Assembly (NCBI GenBank): GCA_021018995.1
Contig: CM037588.1
Coordinates: 149,563,725 to 149,627,724, forward strand
Direction of reading: 5' to 3'
From: Chloranthus sessilifolius
Lineage: Eukaryota; Streptophyta; Magnoliopsida; Chloranthales; Chloranthaceae
DNA: 64,000 nucleotides
Below are positions 1-10,515 of the stretch, piece after piece. Position numbers and translations under genes: made by a program. The notes below the pieces were generated by a model. It saw only the letters and a program-made list of their open reading frames with translations. It made no database searches and had not been told where the DNA came from. Each line of letters begins with the position of its first letter. Position 1 is the stretch's first letter.

Positions 1-904
1 TCATGTGTTATTTTGAGTAAGATGAAATAATTTCTTCAGCTGTTCAAATGATTGTTTTGTCACTCAATCCCAACTCACTAATGTGATTAAGGGTGGTGGT
101 CAAGCATGTAAACTCCAGTACCAAATGCTGAACCCAAAAACTAAAACAGAATGACTTAGTATGTGGAAGTCAGGTTTTCACGAGATATAGTAGCTGCTGG
201 ATTAAAGCAACGAGCATAGTAGTTCACTTGGGAGTTGGAATATTTTTATTAAAATTTCAGATATAACTAATACTTTGCCCTGTGTGTTTTAGTAAACTTT
301 TTCCATTATTTCTATTTTGGTTGTATTGCTGGTTTTGGGTTCTTTTGTTAGTGGGTTTTGTCAGGATTTTTCAATGGTCTTAGTTCCTTTGGGATTTGAA
401 ATTTCTGGCCATAAGACAAGGCTTTGGGTATCTGGAAAATGTGGTTTTTGCATTTGGCTTTTTGGGTGATGACCAAAATGATGAAGAAGGCCTTGTTGTT
501 GGAATTTGGTATAATAATAAGAAAAAAGGTCGTCAAATGCCTGTTTGGACAGTTGGAGGTGGTGTTAGAGTCTCTGAATAGTAGTTTGGTAGAGATTCCA
601 CTTCCCTCTAGATACCCTACTTCCTGGGCAGTCACTCCATTTCCCACAAGGCCTTCAACCCCCTTCCACAAACTCATTAGCCAGTTTTTACAGCTTAGAT
701 TTTAGAAGGTCTAGCAATGTGGAGCTTGTGTGGAAGAGCAATGTGACCTTTTGGTTAGCTTCGAGTTTAACTTGAATTTTTGGCTATTATGGTCTATCAC
801 AGTGTTTTTTTTTCTATGAAATGAGGACATTTTGGTCAGCTACAATGCTCATACTGATATTGGTTGTTTGTGCATGTTCATATATGAAATTTAGTAGGCA
901 TATT
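1..904. other. Unclassified AT-rich non-coding DNA
   Basis: No coding region, RNA gene or terminal repeat could be supported here. Short open frames of 60-110 codons overlap on both strands near 350-700, share no recognisable motif and look like chance openings. Confidence 0.4.
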
Positions 905-1105
905 ATTTTTTAGGAAAAATTAGAGAAACATGCCTCAAAAATAAATTTTTTAGCAAAAAAAAAAAAAAACAATGCTTTCATGGTTTTCTGAAGTTCCAAA
1001 ATCCGCGAAAGCACGATTTTTCTAAAATGTTTGAGGTCGGGTCTTTTTTGCTAAAAAGTTTGTTTTTGAGGCATTGTTTTATAAAGTGTCCTATTTTTTA
1101 ATAAT
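905..1105. repeat. Foldback (MITE-like) element
   Basis: Two imperfect inverted arms of about 55 bp face each other. The left arm (905-960) contains TGCCTCAAAAATAAA and TTTTTTAGC; the right arm (1043-1100) contains the complementary GCTAAAAAG and TTTTTGAGGCA. The loop is about 80 bp. This is the architecture of a non-autonomous DNA transposon, but the ends are diverged and no target duplication was identified, so the superfamily is open. Confidence 0.5.
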
Positions 1106-1154
1106 CAAATTCAAAGTCGGTTCAATTAATTTTCTAAAAGCTTTAATGTACAGG

Positions 1155-1601
1155 TCCTTTCAAGAGCTATGTCTTATATTAGCGATGTCAGAAGCTCTAC
1201 CAATTCAGAAAGGACCATGCATATCTCACGTACCCGAATAATCACATCATCCCCTTTGGGCTCCGCTGCCATAGCCGAAGGGGTGTTAACCGGGCACAAG
1301 ATCATGGTGGGCCAGTAGCCAACGAGGCAACCTAATGTTCAGTAATAGACCTTTCATCTGAAAAAGAAGGAATCTCACTACAACGAGTACCAAAGCCTAA
1401 ACAGTGCAAGCATGCCAACTGTGGCCGAAAGAGCCGAAGTCACTGAAACAAGGCAATCTGCTAAGTTACATGGCAAGCAAGGAAAGAAAAATGAACTCTC
1501 TCTTCAACCCCAAACAACCAAAAAGAGATGGGAAATCCTCTTCCTTGACTGCGAAGGAGGGCCACACGGAGGTCATTGACGTTCCAAGTGAGTCTGAGTG
1601 A
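1155..1601 (+). pseudogene. Possible exon remnant of an unidentified host gene
   Basis: Three reading frames in succession look coding-like. A 52-codon opening ends at a stop near 1312. A lysine/cysteine-rich stretch (about 1350-1440) contains CKHANCGRK. A third frame runs from about 1405 to the TGA at 1599-1601, contains QGNLLSYM (close to a PCNA-interacting PIP box, but with Met where an aromatic is usual) and ends in an acidic Ser/Glu tail. An acag acceptor-like site lies at 1401-1404. Either the terminal exons of a gene with introns or a frameshifted gene fragment would explain this. I do not recognise the protein and no function is assigned. Confidence 0.25.
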
Positions 1602-2448
1602 CTCTAATCTTGGCAGACGTTGGTGTGTGATACACACTTTGTTTTTTGGTTTCTTGTGTTGGTGCTAGTTTTATGTGTATCTTCTCTTTATTTTTGTGTA
1701 TGTAGCCGGTTAAGGTATGTGACCACTTGGGTTAAGGTATGTAGCCACCTGGAAAAAACAAACTTTTCTCTATCGCTTGACGCCATAGGATTAATTATTA
1801 ATAGTGATAGTTACATAAATAAATGACAGTCGTAAGTACATGAAAATAATTAGTACATATATAATGAAAATTTTAGAAACACTTTTGTGCAAACCAAACA
1901 AGGTGTGAACAAAACAGAGTCAAGAAGACCCGATCACTTATGTGCACCGTGAAAAAAAATTCGGTCCAAGCATTCTACCACATTTGGATTACGAGCCATC
2001 AAAATTACAGGCGAAATGAACAATTGCGCACTTCCCGATTGCAGCCTACAATTTGAATGGTGAAATACTTGTTCCCAAACATAGCGTTAATGTTACCTGA
2101 GTAAGGTGACCGTAAATAAGATATCATCTAGTTGATTCAGATGTCGAGTTCAACCATTGGATAGAAGAGAATCTTGACTTTCATTGTTATTATTTTTATG
2201 AGGTGACATCTAGTCAAGAGTCCCTTCTATCCAATGGTTGTAAAACTAGTCCAACTGATCAATACGCAGCCCAAGTTTCCCAATTTTTGTGATTAAAATA
2301 GTTCCAAACCTAACTTTTTTCACCCCTACCAATAGGCAATCAGTAGAACTTTAGAATTTAGAAGGTGTGCAATATATATCTTGTGTAGATTGAGCCCCTA
2401 CTCATATTCAACTCGGTCAAACTTTTGATGGGGATGGGGGCTTAAAGC
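1602..2448. other. Non-coding DNA, nothing recognised beyond one hairpin
   Basis: No gene or mobile-element end could be supported apart from the inverted repeat at 2151-2240, listed separately. Confidence 0.4.
2151..2240. repeat. 29-bp inverted repeat (hairpin)
   Basis: Arm 2151-2179 (begins CAACCATTGGATAGAAG) is matched with two mismatches by the complement at 2212-2240 (ends CTTCTATCCAATGGTTG). The spacer is 32 bp. Weaker complementarity continues outward on both sides, so this may be the core of a small MITE. Confidence 0.6.
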
Positions 2449-2638
2449 TTTTTTTTTTTTTTATTAATATGGCCAATAAGGCCGAGACAACCCTAACACT
2501 TGAGGACAAGTGCATGCATATAAATATGATATCAACAAGAGTAGTGAAGACAAACCACACAAATTAAATCCACACCTTGTAAAGACAAGAGAAAAAAACA
2601 CGCATGGAGACTTGATCCGATGACCTCAATGGGGGGAG

Positions 2639-2646
2639 CATATCAA
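2639..2646. repeat. Left 8-bp target duplication of the hAT element
   Basis: CATATCAA occurs directly before the element here and directly after it at 3401-3408. An 8-bp duplication is the hallmark of hAT insertion. Confidence 0.85.
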
Positions 2647-2826
2647 TAGGGCTGCAACAGAGCCGAGCCAGCTTGATAACTTGGCTCTGCTCGGCCCGAA
2701 AAATAAAGAGTTTTTCTCTTTAGAGCTCGGCTCAAGAGCCGAGCCGAGCTTGGCAGTTTGTAACTCGAATGAATAGAGCCGAGCTCAAGCTAAGGCCGAC
2801 TCAGCTCTATGGCTCGGTTTATAATT

Positions 2827-2878
<52 letters not shown>

Positions 2879-3400
2879 AGTAATTAACTTTGAGAGGTCT
2901 ATTTTATCCTTCAAAGTAATTGTTTAAATTTATCTAATGGTTACTTTGAAGGTAAATTACGAACTATTGCCCCCACTTGGCCTAATTTTGACTATATATA
3001 TTATATAGATTATAATACCCACTGTTACTCGTACCTATGGTTGCACCTGCAACTCAAGTACTCAACTCCTACTTCTTCTCTTTTGATGCTGAAGCTCTCT
3101 CACCTTCTCTCTCTCATAGAGTCACAGCCTCACACATACGGGCTATGTCAACTCTCTAACCTTCTCTCTCTCATAGAATGGATATTTAATTGAGTAGAAG
3201 TTTTAAAAAATACTAGGCGAATTTTTTTATGATAGAACATACTTGGCTCGAAGCTCAGCCCGAGTTTGAAAAGCCGAGCTAGAGCTTGGAATTTTGGAGC
3301 TCGAAGAGCCTGGAGCTGACCTCCAGCTCGGCTCGTATAAGGTAGAGCCGAGCTAGAGCTGACTTGAGCTAGGGCTCAGCTTGGCTCGGTTGCAGCCCTA
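2647..3400. mobile_element. Non-autonomous hAT transposon, 754 bp
   Basis: Both ends carry the inverted terminus TAGGGCTGCAAC followed by GAGCC-G/A-AGC, flanked by an exact 8-bp duplication (CATATCAA, 2639-2646 and 3401-3408). Subterminal regions are packed with short GAGCCGAGC/GCTCGGCTC motifs in both orientations, as is usual for hAT transposase binding regions. The interior is AT-rich, includes a (TA)n tract and has no transposase frame, so it must have moved using a transposase supplied elsewhere. It interrupts a SINE and is therefore the younger insertion. Confidence 0.88.
2829..2873. repeat. (TA)n microsatellite
   Basis: About 22 uninterrupted TA units inside the hAT element. Confidence 0.95.
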
Positions 3401-3408
3401 CATATCAA
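3401..3408. repeat. Right 8-bp target duplication of the hAT element
   Basis: CATATCAA, identical to 2639-2646. Confidence 0.85.
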
Positions 3409-3430
3409 CTAGGATAACCTCTCTTAGCTT

Positions 3431-3887
3431 GAAAACAATAAATACATCTTATTAAATAATTCCGAAGTGACTAAACAATAATTAAACGGGCAAGTTTAAT
3501 AGGCAAATCGAAAGGAAACATGTTAGGTATGCAAACCAACCCAAGTGGACTCACCAGACCTGACCTAAATCTTAGACCTACTTCGAAAATGGGTCTATGT
3601 CTAAGTTACACAAAGTTGAATTTAACCGGACCCATCCCAATTCAAACCTGAGTCAGGTCTAAATTTTTTTGACGTCGACTTCGTTGTTGTGAAGATTAGA
3701 GTTGAGGAAGAAGATATAAAAGAAGGGTGATTCAATCTTGTTAGTGATACTGTTGTGGCTACCGGAGTTGGTGGAGAAGAAGAAGAGAAAAAAGTGAAGA
3801 AATGAAAAGATAGCGGCTTATATACGTGGCCGCCTACGTAGTAAAAATAGCGCATGCCCACATTACAAAAAAAAAAAATAAAAAAAT

Positions 3888-3925
<38 letters not shown>

Positions 3926-4053
3926 CCTCACATGGTAGCTTTCAAAGAAGCAGTTCTGGTGGGTGCAAATAGGGTCACTACCATGGGTCAAAATCTAGGG
4001 CGAAATTTTAAAATTTCGACTGAGACGTCTCAGTTCCAACCAAAATTGTGTGC
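3431..4053. other. Non-coding DNA with an (AT)n tract
   Basis: No gene is supported. An (AT)n microsatellite occupies 3892-3923. A 79-codon minus-strand opening at 3622-3861 is low-complexity (Ser/Thr/Phe-rich) and is not considered a gene. Confidence 0.45.
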
Positions 4054-4058
4054 AACCG
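4054..4058. repeat. Left target duplication of element F
   Basis: AACCG here and again at 22317-22321, directly outside the two LTRs. Five bp is the normal Ty3/gypsy duplication length. Confidence 0.8.
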
Positions 4059-4767
4059 TGGGAATCAAGATGATCCCGTCGCGACGATGCGCTCTCTAAC
4101 GAAAAATATAGTCACCACCCGGAGCTTTCGGTGTCCCGGGATACCCAGTTTATTTTTATGAGAACCGAAGTGCTAAAAATATGACTCTGAATCCGGTCCA
4201 CACCAAAGGCTCTTGGGTAGGGGCTTCGGTTATCGACCGGGAAGGTATTAGGCCCCTGATCAACCCGCTTAGTGCGGTTTCTACTAATGGCTAAAAATAA
4301 AACGAAGTAAAAGAAAAAAAAATAGCTTCCTCTTGCCTAAAAGGGCTTAGATTCCTATTTGTACCCCTCTGTTCCTATCGAAAAGTCGGTGGCGTAATGA
4401 CACAAATGGGAGGATGGAGGGAGCTAGAAAGAGATAGGAGAAGAAAGGGGAGAGCCGGGGCCCTCGGGCCCTTGTAGCACCATAAGAGAGCCTTGCGTTG
4501 GCTTGCTTTGATGCTCTTGAAGGCTTTGTATGGGGGGAAAAAGGGTTCTAACCACTAAGGCCTACTAGCTAGGAGATGGAGAAGATGGTAGGAGATCACA
4601 CATACCTAACCTAAGGGTTTTTTATGAAATGCTAAGGGTGGGAAGAGGTTTTAGAATTCTGATTTTTGTATGGGAGGGGTGCACCAAAGGGAGAAAGATC
4701 TTCTCACTTTAAGCTCTTTCTCTCTTAGGTAGATATTCTCAACTCTTAAACCAAGGGGAGGGGGTCT

Positions 4768-4777
4768 CTATTTATAG
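4768..4777 (-). promoter_or_regulatory. TATA box in the F 3' LTR
   Basis: The minus strand reads CTATAAATAG, a near-ideal plant TATA box, followed downstream by a GA-rich leader. The same sequence is at 21448-21457 in the other LTR. Confidence 0.65.
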
Positions 4778-5055
4778 GAAAAGGATAGGTTAGGAGGCTA
4801 CTTAGATGCTAATTAGAGTTAGCAATTAGATAATCTCTAATCTAAGGTTTCCTAGGATTTTGAGAGCTTGGAGATGTGGGGAAATGGTTTTAATGGTGGA
4901 TGATAGGTTAGTGTTTCAAATCACTTAAGGGTTATAAATAGGCATTAAAAGGGTACAACAAAGTTATCAAAACACACCCCAAGGATCAAGGTGGTTAATA
5001 AGTCAAACCCCAATCATGATTTTTGAGGTAAAATCCAACAGTTACTGTTCATATG

Positions 5056-5280
5056 CCTGGCGCAACTAATAATTGCGCCAGACAAATGTACAGTAAAATA
5101 GTAATGAACAGTAGCTTGAAAGCTGGCTTCGCGAGGGGTGGGGGGACCCATTTATACCTAGCGCAACTATTAGTTGTGCCAGGCCATTTCTGGGAGAAAG
5201 AGGCCTGTCACAACTATTAGTTGCTCTAGGCAATTTAAGAGGGAAAATAGTTTGGCGCAACTATTAGTTACGCCAGGCAA
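5056..5280. repeat. Palindrome array in the F 3' LTR
   Basis: Four copies of a roughly 25-bp self-complementary motif with half-site CTGGCGCAACTA and its complement, at about 5057, 5157, 5210 and 5252. The copies have decayed to different degrees. The same motif is arrayed in the other LTR (21736-21932) and inside the element (19703-19873). Confidence 0.88.
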
Positions 5281-5661
5281 AAATCTCTCCAAAAAAGTCT
5301 AATTTTCAAATGGTCATAACTTTTGATATACAACTCCAATTGATGGGATGTTTATCTCGTTGGAAAGCTGGAGAAGTCCTCTTTCCAATGGTATATGATT
5401 TGATATTAGTATAAGACCTTAGCTAGTCATGGTGCACCACTCTTTATCTATTGCCCGGGAAGGTAGGTTTAGGGTTTGGAATGGGTTCTAAGGGTCGGGA
5501 CTGGTTTCTAAAGGTTCGAGATAGGTTCCTAAGGGATCTAGGGTGATTACTAAGGGTTTGGGGTGATTCCTAAGGGTCCATATATGCCATCAAAAGCTTG
5601 AAAATGTGCCTCTCTGAAAATGTGTTTTGATCGGGCCTTGGGCCAAATTTGGGTGTCTACA

Positions 5662-5676
5662 GATGCCCCTCTTTGG
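5662..5676 (-). promoter_or_regulatory. Polypurine tract of element F
   Basis: The minus strand reads AAAGAGGGGCATC directly before the 3' LTR, the position of the plus-strand DNA primer in reverse transcription. Confidence 0.65.
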
Positions 5677-6768
5677 TATCTGATCACTAATGATCGTATG
5701 CCAAAGAAAAGAGACATCCGAAGAGGCCCAAGGCATTATTGATGAGTCTGCTGCATTCAGAATGAACTTCAAACATCAGGTGAGTAACACGGTGAAAAAA
5801 TGAAAGCCCTTGGGTGCCAGGCTAATCATTCGTTTATCGAGGTAATCGGTTTTCAAGCACTTAGCGATATTACTGGACATAACCGAGGTGAAACGAGTTG
5901 CGAAAGCCCAATAGCTAGGAAAAATATTCGCCTCTCAAGTTGCGAAAGCCCATTAGTCAGGAAAAAATATCCGCTTCTCGAGATGATGTGAAGGTGATTG
6001 ACGTTCGAGATTCATTATGAATGCAACAACTTCCTAAGTAAGAGGGGTGATCGACCCACATTTAAGGATAGGCGCGAAGCAAACATATGCAAGGCTCCAT
6101 AGTTTGCGTCCAATCTTACAAGGCATTTGATGACCTCATTGGATTATTCGTGGGTGCCCCTGCTGAAAGCAGGGTTCGAGATCTTTGGGTCAACCCATCG
6201 ACCCCGAAGTTTATTTAGCATGATTGTCCGAGCGAAGTAGATAGATGTCACAATGCTTTTTGGGAGTACGTGCTATTTTTTCGTAAGCATGCCCTAGATC
6301 AACATGACCTAGAGTATCCAGCTTCGACTACCTTGAACAGATTTAACCAAACATTGAGTGTCTCCCAAAAAGGGGCATCCAATCCTGGCTTCCGCCGACA
6401 ATGATCATAAACATCAATTAACTATGCATAATCATGCGCCCATCAGGGGAAATAAGCAACAACAAAGGTGATAGAAGCCACGACCCAGACTCGCCCGGGT
6501 ACAATTTACTGGGACAAACGACCATCATACGGATACCTAGACACATGGCATACACTTTACAGGGATACTGCTGCCCATACAGGTTTTAAGCCTGCAGAAA
6601 ATAAAAGGGAAATGAACCATTCCGAATGCATGGTTGCACATAGTTTGATTGATATATAATCTCATTCTTAACAGGTTGGTTTCAACTAACGATTGACCTT
6701 TTCCAACGAAGAATTTGAAGCTTAAGACACTTAAGTTCATATGAATCCACAACAGAGCGCTTATCGCA

Positions 6769-7405
6769 AAGATTTAGCAATGGAGTTGACTCGATCGAAA
6801 CATTGACTGTTTGATCGGGACTGCCACTGATGCTCCTTCCTTGAAGTAGGATCCAGAATCTAAGGCGTGCCTTAGACTTAGGACGTTATTATAGCATAGT
6901 GGTGTTGCTGATAAAATATCGATATTTTACCATATCAGAACACACATGTGTGTAGCTCTGTGGGGAAGCACAGATTTATTCTTTTTCTCTTTTTTCCTTT
7001 TTCAAAGATTGCTTTTTTTTATTTTTTTTTAAATAAGCATTATCTGGACCTCGAACCCCGGGAGGTGCACGCCCAGACAACGCATACCAAGAGCCCGTGC
7101 CTCCGCAATAGTTTGCGACGAAATTGAAGCCAACATACTCAAGTTTACCTGAAACCAAAATATGGAGCGATCAGGGCAAAGATTTAGCGGTGGAATCAAT
7201 CCGATCCAAGCATTGACTGTTTGACCGAAATTGACACCGTCGCTCTTATTTTGAAATAGGATCCATGGATCCAAGGTGAACCTTAGACCTAAGACATTAA
7301 TTTTGTACAGCTGCGTTGTCGGTAAAATATTGACATTTTACCGCATCGAAAATATGCGAGTGCGTAGCTATGCGTAGCATGAAAACATAGATTTCTTCTT
7401 TTCAA
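6769..7405. repeat. Diverged direct duplication (two units of about 220 bp)
   Basis: The unit at 6769-6985 recurs at 7171-7405. Shared landmarks in order are CAAAGATTTAGC, ATTGACTGTTTGA, TAGGATCCA, CCTTAGAC and ATTTTACC. The period is about 400 bp with extensive divergence, so this is an old duplication in the 3' tail of F. Confidence 0.65.
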
Positions 7406-7900
7406 AATGATTTTCATCAGTTTTTTGTTAGCCCCGACGTCGGTGGTGAGATGCTTTATCTGATTTGTCCATCACTGAGAAGTTGCCCGCTTCGAGGCTT
7501 TGGACCGTGTGATGTTCCTGCACATTCTCGAGAAAACGTCAGTTCCTTTTTTGTTTATACATATAAAGAAAATGCATCCTAGTTGAACTCTTTCACGCAG
7601 TTGAACCTGAGCGAGTTTTCGAATTTTACCAAGGCCGGAACATTGATCCCTTTAGATTGAGTTAAACCTTTCTCCTTGCCTCGGGTCATACGTTTGATGG
7701 TGCGGGTTCATAAAGACAATTCTGGTCGGGACCCGATTCGAAACTAGCATGAGCGGCCCAGTCGGACAAGAGGGTACAGGAAGAGTAACAAAAGGGTTCC
7801 TCAAACATCAATCTTCTCAACCAGTCCAAGCATTTCTTGCTTCAAAATCTTTTTCTTTTCTCTCTTTTTTTTTTGTCATCTCCCTTTTTTTACCCGTGGC

Positions 7901-8030
7901 GCCCTTTCGAGTTTTCACCACGTCCATGGGTTTAGCTCTCTTACCCCAAGGGCCCTTTCGGGTTTTCACATGGTCCGCACAAGCTTGCAATTTTTATTCA
8001 TAATGCCCTTTCGAGTTTTCACCACGTCCA
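7901..8030. repeat. Three copies of an 18-22 bp motif
   Basis: GCCCTTTCGAGTTTTCACCA or a close variant occurs near 7901, 7951 and 8004, about 50 bp apart, each followed by a CACGTCC- or TGGTCC-like sequence. Confidence 0.6.
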
Positions 8031-8639
8031 TCTTGCTTTGAGCTTGTATTTTTATTTTATTTTATTTTATTATTCTTTTTATTTTTTCCAAGTGCCACGA
8101 CATAGACGTCGATTCCGTCATAGCTGGTTGGATGGGATTCTGGTGTCGTCTCACGACTCGGCTCATGTTTGGCTTAACAGATATTATGACTGCTTGTGAA
8201 CCTACAAAGAGGGCTTCCTTCAGGGTGTAACTTGGCCATGGGTTAGGTTAGGATTTGAAGGTATGCTGGGCTAAAAGGGTTTCCTCGATACGACTTCAGT
8301 TTTCTCAACATACTTTCTTCCTTGGGGATCTTACTGTACATGCCCCATGATTTTTGTTCTTTTTATTTTATTTCAGGCAATCCTCTTCTTTTCTTTTATT
8401 TTTTTTGGTTTTGCTTTTTCAATTTTTTTAGATTTTGATAGTAACCTTACTTCATCCTTTTTTATATATGTACACACACATTTTTATTTGCGGAAGGGGG
8501 TTATTGAAAGAAAGGCTCAGGCTCAAATGGGGTAGCAAAGGATATCATCATTTTTAGGGATGCTTTTTTGGCTACTGTGTTTAGAATGATGGCCTCTTTT
8601 GGGTGATTCTTAAGCAGTCACGTATCTGTTTCACCAATA

Positions 8640-9734
8640 CTTACCTTATCGCGATAGATTAAGAGTAGAACAGTCGAACGCATCCAACATTGATGGGCTC
8701 AGGAAGATGATCTCCGTCCATGGTGGCGAGGCGGATGGCGTATCCCGGTAGCACTTCTTGAATGACGTATGGCCCTTCCTAATTCGGCTTGAATTTTCCC
8801 TTGGATCGGCGTGGAGGGATGGGAAGATCTTCTTTAGCACAGTGTCTCCTACCTTCAAATCTCGACTGACGACACTTTTATTATAAGCGTGTGCGATTCA
8901 CCCCTGGTACACTTGGGTATGGCATAAGGCTAGGAGTCTTTTCTCATCTAGTAAGTTTAATTGTTCAAAGCAGGATCTCTCTCTTTCTACTTCGGGCAAG
9001 CCTGATTCTATGAGGATTCGGAGTGAGGGTACTTCAACCTCTACCGGGAGGACGACCTCGGTTCCATACACAAGGGAGAATGGTGTTGCCCCTGTAGTGG
9101 TACAGATCGACGTTCGGTAGGCCCACAAAGAAAATGGCAGCATTTTGCTCCAATCTCGATAAGTGACAATTATTTTCTCAAGGATGTGGACGACTGTCTT
9201 GTTCGCAGCTTCCACGGCTCCATTATTTTGAGGCCGATAAGGGGATGAGCGATGGTGCTTGATCTTATATTGCTCGCAGAAGTCTCGGATGTACTTACTC
9301 GCAAAGTTTGTGCCGTTATCCGTGATGATATCTTTGGGTACTCCAAATCGGCACACAATATTGTTTTTGAGAAACTTCTCAACGTGACTGGCCATAATGT
9401 TGGCATATGACGCCACTTCTACCCACTTGGTAAAGTATTCAATGGCAATGAGGATGAACCAATGTCCATTTGATGCTTTTGGATTAATCATTCTGACAAC
9501 GTCAAGGTCCTAGGTAGCAAATGGCCAAGGAGTGGTTATGCAGTGAAGATCGATGGCAGGAGAGTGTATCAGACTGGAGTGCTCTTGACACTTGTAGCAT
9601 TTTTGAACATGTTTGCAACAATCTGATTCCATGGTAGTAAAAAAGTATCCCTGCCGTAGGATTTTCTTAGCGAACATGTGACCGCTGACGTGGGCTCTAC
9701 ATACTCCCTCATGGATTTCTTTCATAATACTCAC
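8640..9734 (-). pseudogene. Integrase of element F
   Basis: Would insert the element's DNA copy. The zinc-binding part (9734-9510) has CYKCQEH near its end. The catalytic core (9491-8898) has NGHWFILIAIEYFTKWVE, ITDNGTNF with the second Asp, and YRPQNNGAVEAANK with the catalytic Glu. The first Asp lies just upstream beyond a stop near 9512. The C-terminal part continues in another frame at 8858-8646 (VGDTVLKK then ADPR). At least one stop and one frameshift break the chain, so no active enzyme is expected. Confidence 0.88.
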
Positions 9735-9971
9735 CGCTTCACTTTCGATAAGGCACCTGAGTAAGATATTGTTGTATGATCGTTTTTAGAGGCATTCGCC
9801 GCAAATGACGTAACCTGCCACTAAACGTTGAATGGTTCGTCGGTCTGTCTTGGACGTACCCTCTGGGAAAGTTAGGGTCTCGAGAAAATTCTTGATATCT
9901 GAGAACCAAGGTGGCTCATCATCAGGCTTTGTAGGTTCCTCAATCTAGAGGTAGAAGGCCGGCTCATTCCT
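9735..9971 (-). pseudogene. Linker between aRNase H and integrase of F, degraded
   Basis: Falls between the two domains in the polyprotein order. No frame stays open, but short stretches keep a pol-like composition, so it is best read as decayed coding sequence. Confidence 0.45.
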
Positions 9972-10515
9972 CTACTCGATCATGATCGGCTTCATCTCAA
10001 CACCATAGGAGATTTCAATCATTGACGCCAAAGTTGCTAATGTGTCGGCAAAGCGATTTCTTATCCGGGAGACGTATGAGAAAGTCACATCATGGAAGCA
10101 AGCTATCAGATCCTCGAGGTGTTCATGATAGGGGATTAGTTTCTCGTCTTTCGTCTTCCATTCATCATTCGTCTGGCATATGATTAACTGTGAATTGTCA
10201 AATACTCGAAGGTGAGTTACATTCAGATCGAGAGCTGCCTGCAGACCAGTGGCGCAAGCTTCATATTCAGCCATATTGTTAATGCAATGAAAGTTGAGCG
10301 ATAAAGACTGGTACATGGGATCCTTTCGGTGAAATCAGGCTGGCGCCAACTCCTTGGCCCTCGACATTTGCTGCCCCATCAAAGTGCATTACCCATGATT
10401 CTTCTGCTTCTCTTTTATCGTCTTCTGTCATGAATAGGATATCCTCATCGGGAAACTTAGTTCTCAAAGGCTCATAATCAGGTAAAGGATTGTCAGTAAG
10501 ATGATCAGCAAGCAT
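9972..10515 (-). pseudogene. Second (archaeal-type) RNase H of element F
   Basis: Two overlapping frames (10515-10279 and 10316-9972) together make one RNase H domain: MHFDGAANVEGQGVGASL with the first Asp, NNMAEYEACATGLQAAL with the Glu, LRVFDNSQLII with the next Asp, and NRFADTLATLAS with the terminal Asp. One frameshift lies near 10300. A second RNase H between pol and integrase is characteristic of the Tat clade and is the main basis for assigning F to it. Confidence 0.88.

Larger units (their letters stand above)
2449..3430 (-). mobile_element. tRNA-derived SINE, split by the hAT element
   Basis: On the minus strand the sequence starts near 3430, has an A-box-like CTAGTTGATATGC, and after the hAT insertion continues with a B-box-like GGATCAAGTCTCC (about 2610). 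It ends in a poly-A tail, seen as 14 T on the plus strand at 2449-2462. The order A box, B box, tail over about 200 bp is that of a tRNA-derived SINE. The identification rests on box resemblance only; no clear target duplication was found. Confidence 0.45.
4059..5661 (-). mobile_element. 3' LTR of element F
   Basis: 1603 bp, aligning along its whole length with 20734-22316 but with scattered substitutions and small indels, indicating an old insertion. It contains four palindromes of the TGGCGCAACTA type (5056-5280) and a TATA box (4768-4777, minus strand). Confidence 0.9.
5677..8639 (-). other. 3' non-coding region of element F
   Basis: About 3 kb between integrase and the polypurine tract with no supported gene. 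It holds a diverged duplication (6769-6985 and 7171-7405) and three copies of a GCCCTTTCGAGTTTTCAC motif (7901-8030). Short openings here are not conserved-looking. Confidence 0.6.
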
